Shown one piece after another: positions 60,074-64,000 of a stretch of 64,000 nucleotides of DNA. Origin of the DNA: Gamsiella multidivaricata. Lineage: Eukaryota > Mortierellomycota > Mortierellomycetes > Mortierellales > Mortierellaceae. The notes under the pieces were generated by a model that saw nothing but the letters and a program-made list of their open reading frames with translations, was not told the DNA's origin and ran no database searches. The DNA lies in assembly GCF_025024155.1 (NCBI RefSeq), contig NW_026251715.1, positions 62,001 to 126,000 of the forward strand, given 5' to 3'. Within the stretch, counting starts at the first letter, position 1; each line of letters starts with the position of its first letter. Position numbers and translations under genes: made by a program.

Positions 60074-63000
60074 ATGGCGGTCAAGGCGAAGAAAAGGTAT
60101 GCTCTTTCTACTCGTGTGACATCTACCCATTCTCCTCCACATCCAAATCTTGCGGCCTCTTGTTCACTGCAAGAATCGACTCCGCATGTACCTCACCTAC
60201 CTTTATCCGAAGAATTTCATCCGCACCTCATGACAACCACCTGGACAATCGCTGGAACGTGTGCTGCAATGCTCCTCTCTGTCCCCAACTGGTACCTCGT
60301 GAGTCCTAATACAACCACGCTTCTTTTGTCGGGTGCGGACAAAAATCATATCTACTTCTTAGGAGACTGTCGATTGCCGCCAGAAGAGATCATGAAGGGA
60401 AAAACCAACAGACAAAGGTCGAGGCTGAGCTGGAACGTCAGGAGGAAGAGATGCTCGCCGTTGCTCGACTCCTGAAGCAGGTGGATAAGGCCGAGGCAGT
60501 GACAGTCGCCAAACAAATCCTGACCGCCACGACTATCGCGTCAAAAATGGATGAGGATGCCCAGAGTTCAGGGATGAATGGCAGCTCGATGATGGTATTA
60601 AATGGATCAGCTACAAAAGCAAATGGGGCCGCAGATCGTACGCGCTCTAAGTCAGCACATTCAAGGAATGGTGTTCAGGAACGGGAAACTGTCGCCATGG
60701 TTACACCACCATCTGATCGCGAAATCCGTACTGTCGACTTGGGTAAGTCCGCAATGCCCGCACATATGCTATCCACTCAATTACTGCATCATCGAAACAG
60801 ACTCGCTAATGTAACATCCGAAACGTGAGATGCGATAGAATACAATGCCATACGGTCCTCATCAACAGTATCCCACCCAAACACTGTGAACGCGGACGCC
60901 AACAGCAGGATATCAACAGATCAAAGGAGTCTGTCGCCAGAGGAGCACAAGGGTGAACTGCCGGCAGAGGATTTATCTGAGATCGATTTTGATATTCCAA
61001 TTGACGCGCTGACGAAACCAAGTCTCGCAAAAGCAATCATCCAGCAAAAGGCGCGAAGCACCTATGCACCTGCAGAAGCAGATATGTTGTTGCCCACAGG
61101 CAAACGTCGGCCAGGAAGACCTCGCGGATATTTTCTAGGACCGACTTCGTGCGCTGCCTGTCGCGATCAACACCGAAAGTGCGACTACAACACCATTTGC
61201 TTGCGTTGCGTCAAAGCCAAGATTCCATGCGATCGTAGCGGTACGGTTGAGCGACCTTCGGTTATTGTCCGGGAGGCTAGGCAGCAAGCAAAGGCGGAGG
61301 CGGCGGCGGTCTTGGCGGCGGCAGTGGCAGCAGGATTGGCACCTCCTATCGATAAGCCTAAGCCACCACAGCGGATACCACAGCTCCACACATTGACATT
61401 GGAAGCGGAATTAATAGGGGCAAGGCTTTCGACTCCAACGCCCCCTCCCACGTCAGAAACCTCGAATACCTCAGGTACTTCGGCGGCTGCTAAGCGAAAG
61501 CGAACTCCTAGCCCTAGCGATGTGACGAGGGAAAACATCATTGAGCGGAGGGTTAAAAGGGTGGCCACGAACAAGCCGAGGGAGAAGTACGATCCCAGTG
61601 TCTACATGAATTCAAAAAACCATACATACGTCCTCAAGAGGAGCTCTGGCAAGGATACAGACGCCTCTTCATCGGCTTCTTCACAACGTGGGCGTTCAAT
61701 GACGTGGGGTGACGATGATTCAGACGACGGTAGCGAAAAATCTGGAAACGACATCAGCACAACATCGACGAGCGCAGGTTCGCCGTCAAGGAGCATCATC
61801 ACCCGGAGGGCAGCGTCTATGGATTCGAAGCTTGGAGAGACCAGTAACGGAGGGAGAACTGGACCGCGTTCATTGACCGCTGTCTCATCTGATTCAGCTC
61901 TCATGATCAAGAGAGGGCCAGGAAGACCATCTAATGCTATGAAGTTCGCCATGAATCCAAGTCTGGTCTCACCGGTAAAGATCGAAAAGATCAAACGGAA
62001 ACCAGGCCGGCCCCCAAAGACCTCATCTAGCACCCTCAAATCGTGCTCGACTGTAAATGTTCCCTTGAAGCGCACGCGCGCCTCTCTTGCTAGCATCACC
62101 GCTACTAAAGCCAAGAATTCTAAGGGCAAACAGACTGTCGCCGATACCACAGATGTAAGGGCACGTAGTATGCTATATACTGCACAAATGATCTGTTATT
62201 AATAGTAGTAATAACACTGGACGATTTTTAATCATTGCTTTAGGACGAAGATTCAGGATCTGCAGAGGAAGACTCGACAAAAGAACCAGTCCGTCTCGTC
62301 AGGAAGGCTTACCTCAAATCTGGACTATATTCCTCTGATCTCAAGGTCAACCCACCTAACAACTTGAAACAGTCAGTGACCCTAAAGTCAGGTCCAAAGT
62401 CATCCCAAGCATTAGTTCTGCGTATGAAGAGGGGATTCAAAGGCAGCAGTTCGTCAAATTCAGGGCCTTTTTTCCAGCTTCCTATCAACTACGGTGCAGC
62501 ACTGATGTCAACACAGAAGGACTTCTGTTTGCCCTTTGACATTATGCAGGCATGGCAGGCAGGCCTTTTACGCAAAAGCATGCAACCGGAACCCTTTATC
62601 AAGATTCGGAGCAGTATGCGCTATATCATAGAGTTTGTCCGCTCAAGTGAATATCATACAGCTACGGAATCAAGTTACTGAGACACCCTTCATTTCACCT
62701 TATAGATATTTTTCTTGAGCGGAAACGGCGTATAGAAACAAGTCCTATGGTGTGCCATTGCACGCCGCCACCACCAGGAGCAGGAAGAGTGGGGTGTGGT
62801 GAAGACTGCTACAATCGCGTCATGTTCTACGAGTGCATCTCTGCACATTGCCCGTGCGGAGACCAATGCTCAAATCAGCGGTTCCAAAAAAAGCACAAAG
62901 AGGACCATCTCCGGGTCATCTGGGTAGGTTATGTTCTGACTTTAGCTCAGGTCTGATGGAAGTGTAGTGTGTTGACTCTAATAATGTACTGACCTAAACG

Positions 63001-64000
63001 TCATTCTTCTTGGATGCTAATAGACGAAGGAGAGAGGTTTTGGTATCCAGACGATAGAGCCCATCAAGAAGGGCACCCTGGTGATCGAGTATCGCGGCGA
63101 AGTGATATCGCAGAGCGAGTGTCACAGACGCATGGAAACCATATACAAAAACAACAAGAACTTTTATTTCCTCGAGTACGAAAAGGGAGAGGTGGTTGAT
63201 GCTTGCCAGAAAGGAACCAATGCCCGATTTGTCAACCACAGGTAATAGAAATCATGATCGAATTTTAAGCAGGACAGAATCTTTCTGTGAATGAGCCTGG
63301 CCTAACTTTAATACTTTCTTGTTTTTCATGAACACTTCAGCTGTTCACCCAACAGTCAAATTGAAAAGTGGTTCTTGAACGGAGAGATGAGCATTGGTAT
63401 CTTCGCGTCTCAGGATATACCCGCAGGAGTGGAAATCAGCTACGACTACAACTTCTCCTCGTTCCGTGGTGCCCAAAAACAAAAGTGTCGATGCGGAGCT
63501 CCCAATTGCCGAGGCTACATTGGTGAGCGAGTCAGCAAAAGCAAGGAGTCGGGCAATTCACCTAGCCCACAATCTTCAGCACGGAGCGGCAAAAAGACGG
63601 ATGCACGAAAACGCAAGGCTGGACGTCGCAAAGTAAGCCTTGAGGACGCTTTTTTTTTTTTTTTTTGTAAATGTGGCAGGGCCCATGTAGATATAAATTA
63701 CTCAATGTTCTCATTCCTTTTATTTTTTGAAAGGTCAACGATCAGGAACCGAGTTCCTTGCGCCGTGTACAAATGCCGAGTGTGCGTCAGATTCGAGAAC
63801 GTCAATCAGACAAGTACAAGGAGGGCAAAATGGCAGCGATTCGATACACGAAACTGTTTCTCTTCCGCAACATCCGCCTTGTAGAGTCCAAGGTTCGTTG
63901 CTCATTACCTGTTTGAACTGACCGTTTGCTGACCCCAGGACTCACAAGTCTTACTTATCTATGCTCCTTACTCATCATTGCGAAAAAAAATCAAATACAG
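60074..64000 (+). CDS. ASH1L: ASH1-type SET histone methyltransferase with AT-hooks and Zn2Cys6 cluster (3' partial)
   Basis: SET proteins with an AWS and post-SET region methylate histone H3, for ASH1 on Lys36. Exons: 60074-60096 (23 nt), 60363-60742, 60839-62154, 62244-62613, 62706-62923, 63024-63241, 63341-63632, 63734-63892 and probably 63939 onward; the gene runs off the window. Residues about 20-60 form a helical charged segment. An AT-hook (KRRPGRPRG, about 222) precedes a Zn2Cys6-type cluster at Cys 239, 242, 249, 255, 258 and 265 (spacing 2-6-5-2-6). More AT-hooks sit near 495 (KRGPGRPS) and 521 (KRKPGRPP). The AWS ([27 protein letters not shown]) starts near 715. SET follows: [31 protein letters not shown] and [10 protein letters not shown]. 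Post-SET is [15 protein letters not shown]. Catalytic NHSC and the second Tyr are present. Confidence 0.9.

Overview
The window is a stretch of fungal nuclear genome, most probably from an early-diverging lineage (Mucoromycota, Mortierella-like). Genes are interrupted by short (about 45-300 bp) GT-AG introns with GTRNGT-type donors and TAG/CAG acceptors, and exons as short as 20-23 nt occur. The gene set mixes fungal features (an 8-TM two-pore TOK potassium channel, a GH18 chitinase, Ser/Pro-rich GPI-type surface protein) with regulators that yeasts have lost but basal fungi and animals share (a NELF-B homologue, a DP/E2F-partner transcription factor, an ASH1-type histone methyltransferase, exportin-4). 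The species call is inference from gene content; no rRNA or tRNA gene was found to anchor it.

Layout. 0.4-4.9 kb: exportin-4 (minus). 5.4-6.2 kb: Ser-rich hypothetical with TATA box (minus). 6.9-10.5 kb: GPI ethanolamine phosphate transferase 3, PIG-O/Gpi13 (minus). 10.6-14.7 kb: Atos/FAM214-type protein (minus). 14.9-15.2 kb: small Ser-rich protein (minus). 16.0-16.7 kb: secreted, probably GPI-anchored Cys protein (plus). 17.0-19.7 kb: NELF-B (minus), head to head with the TOK channel (20.5-24.4 kb, plus). 26.1-27.4 kb: S1/P1 nuclease (plus). 27.4-31.5 kb: gene-poor, with a decayed Helitron-like fragment and a poly-T-containing duplication. 31.6-35.4 kb: LMBRD2-like membrane protein (minus). 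35.9-36.3 kb: small, probably mitochondrial protein. 36.6-38.4 kb: GH18 chitinase. 39.1-41.9 kb: bifunctional PFK-2/FBPase-2. 43.0-43.3 kb: 76-residue PLDc_N-type membrane protein (plus). 43.5-46.4 kb: septin-like GTPase fused to ankyrin repeats (minus). 49.8-53.4 kb: DP transcription factor (plus). 53.4-59 kb: decayed accessory region with a PD-(D/E)XK-like family gene carrying lesions and a broken protein-kinase copy. 60.1 kb to the window end: ASH1-type SET methyltransferase with AT-hooks and a Zn2Cys6 cluster (plus, 3' end outside the window).

The genes do not form an operon-like cluster. Loose functional links are GPI-anchor synthesis beside a GPI-type surface protein, and several transcription/chromatin regulators (NELF-B, DP, ASH1-like). 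The most unusual items are two domain architectures: the septin-like GTPase-ankyrin fusion and the Zn2Cys6 + AT-hook + AWS/SET/post-SET protein. Also notable are NELF-B in a fungus (with an apparent 1-nt frame break) and the PD-(D/E)XK-like decayed gene.
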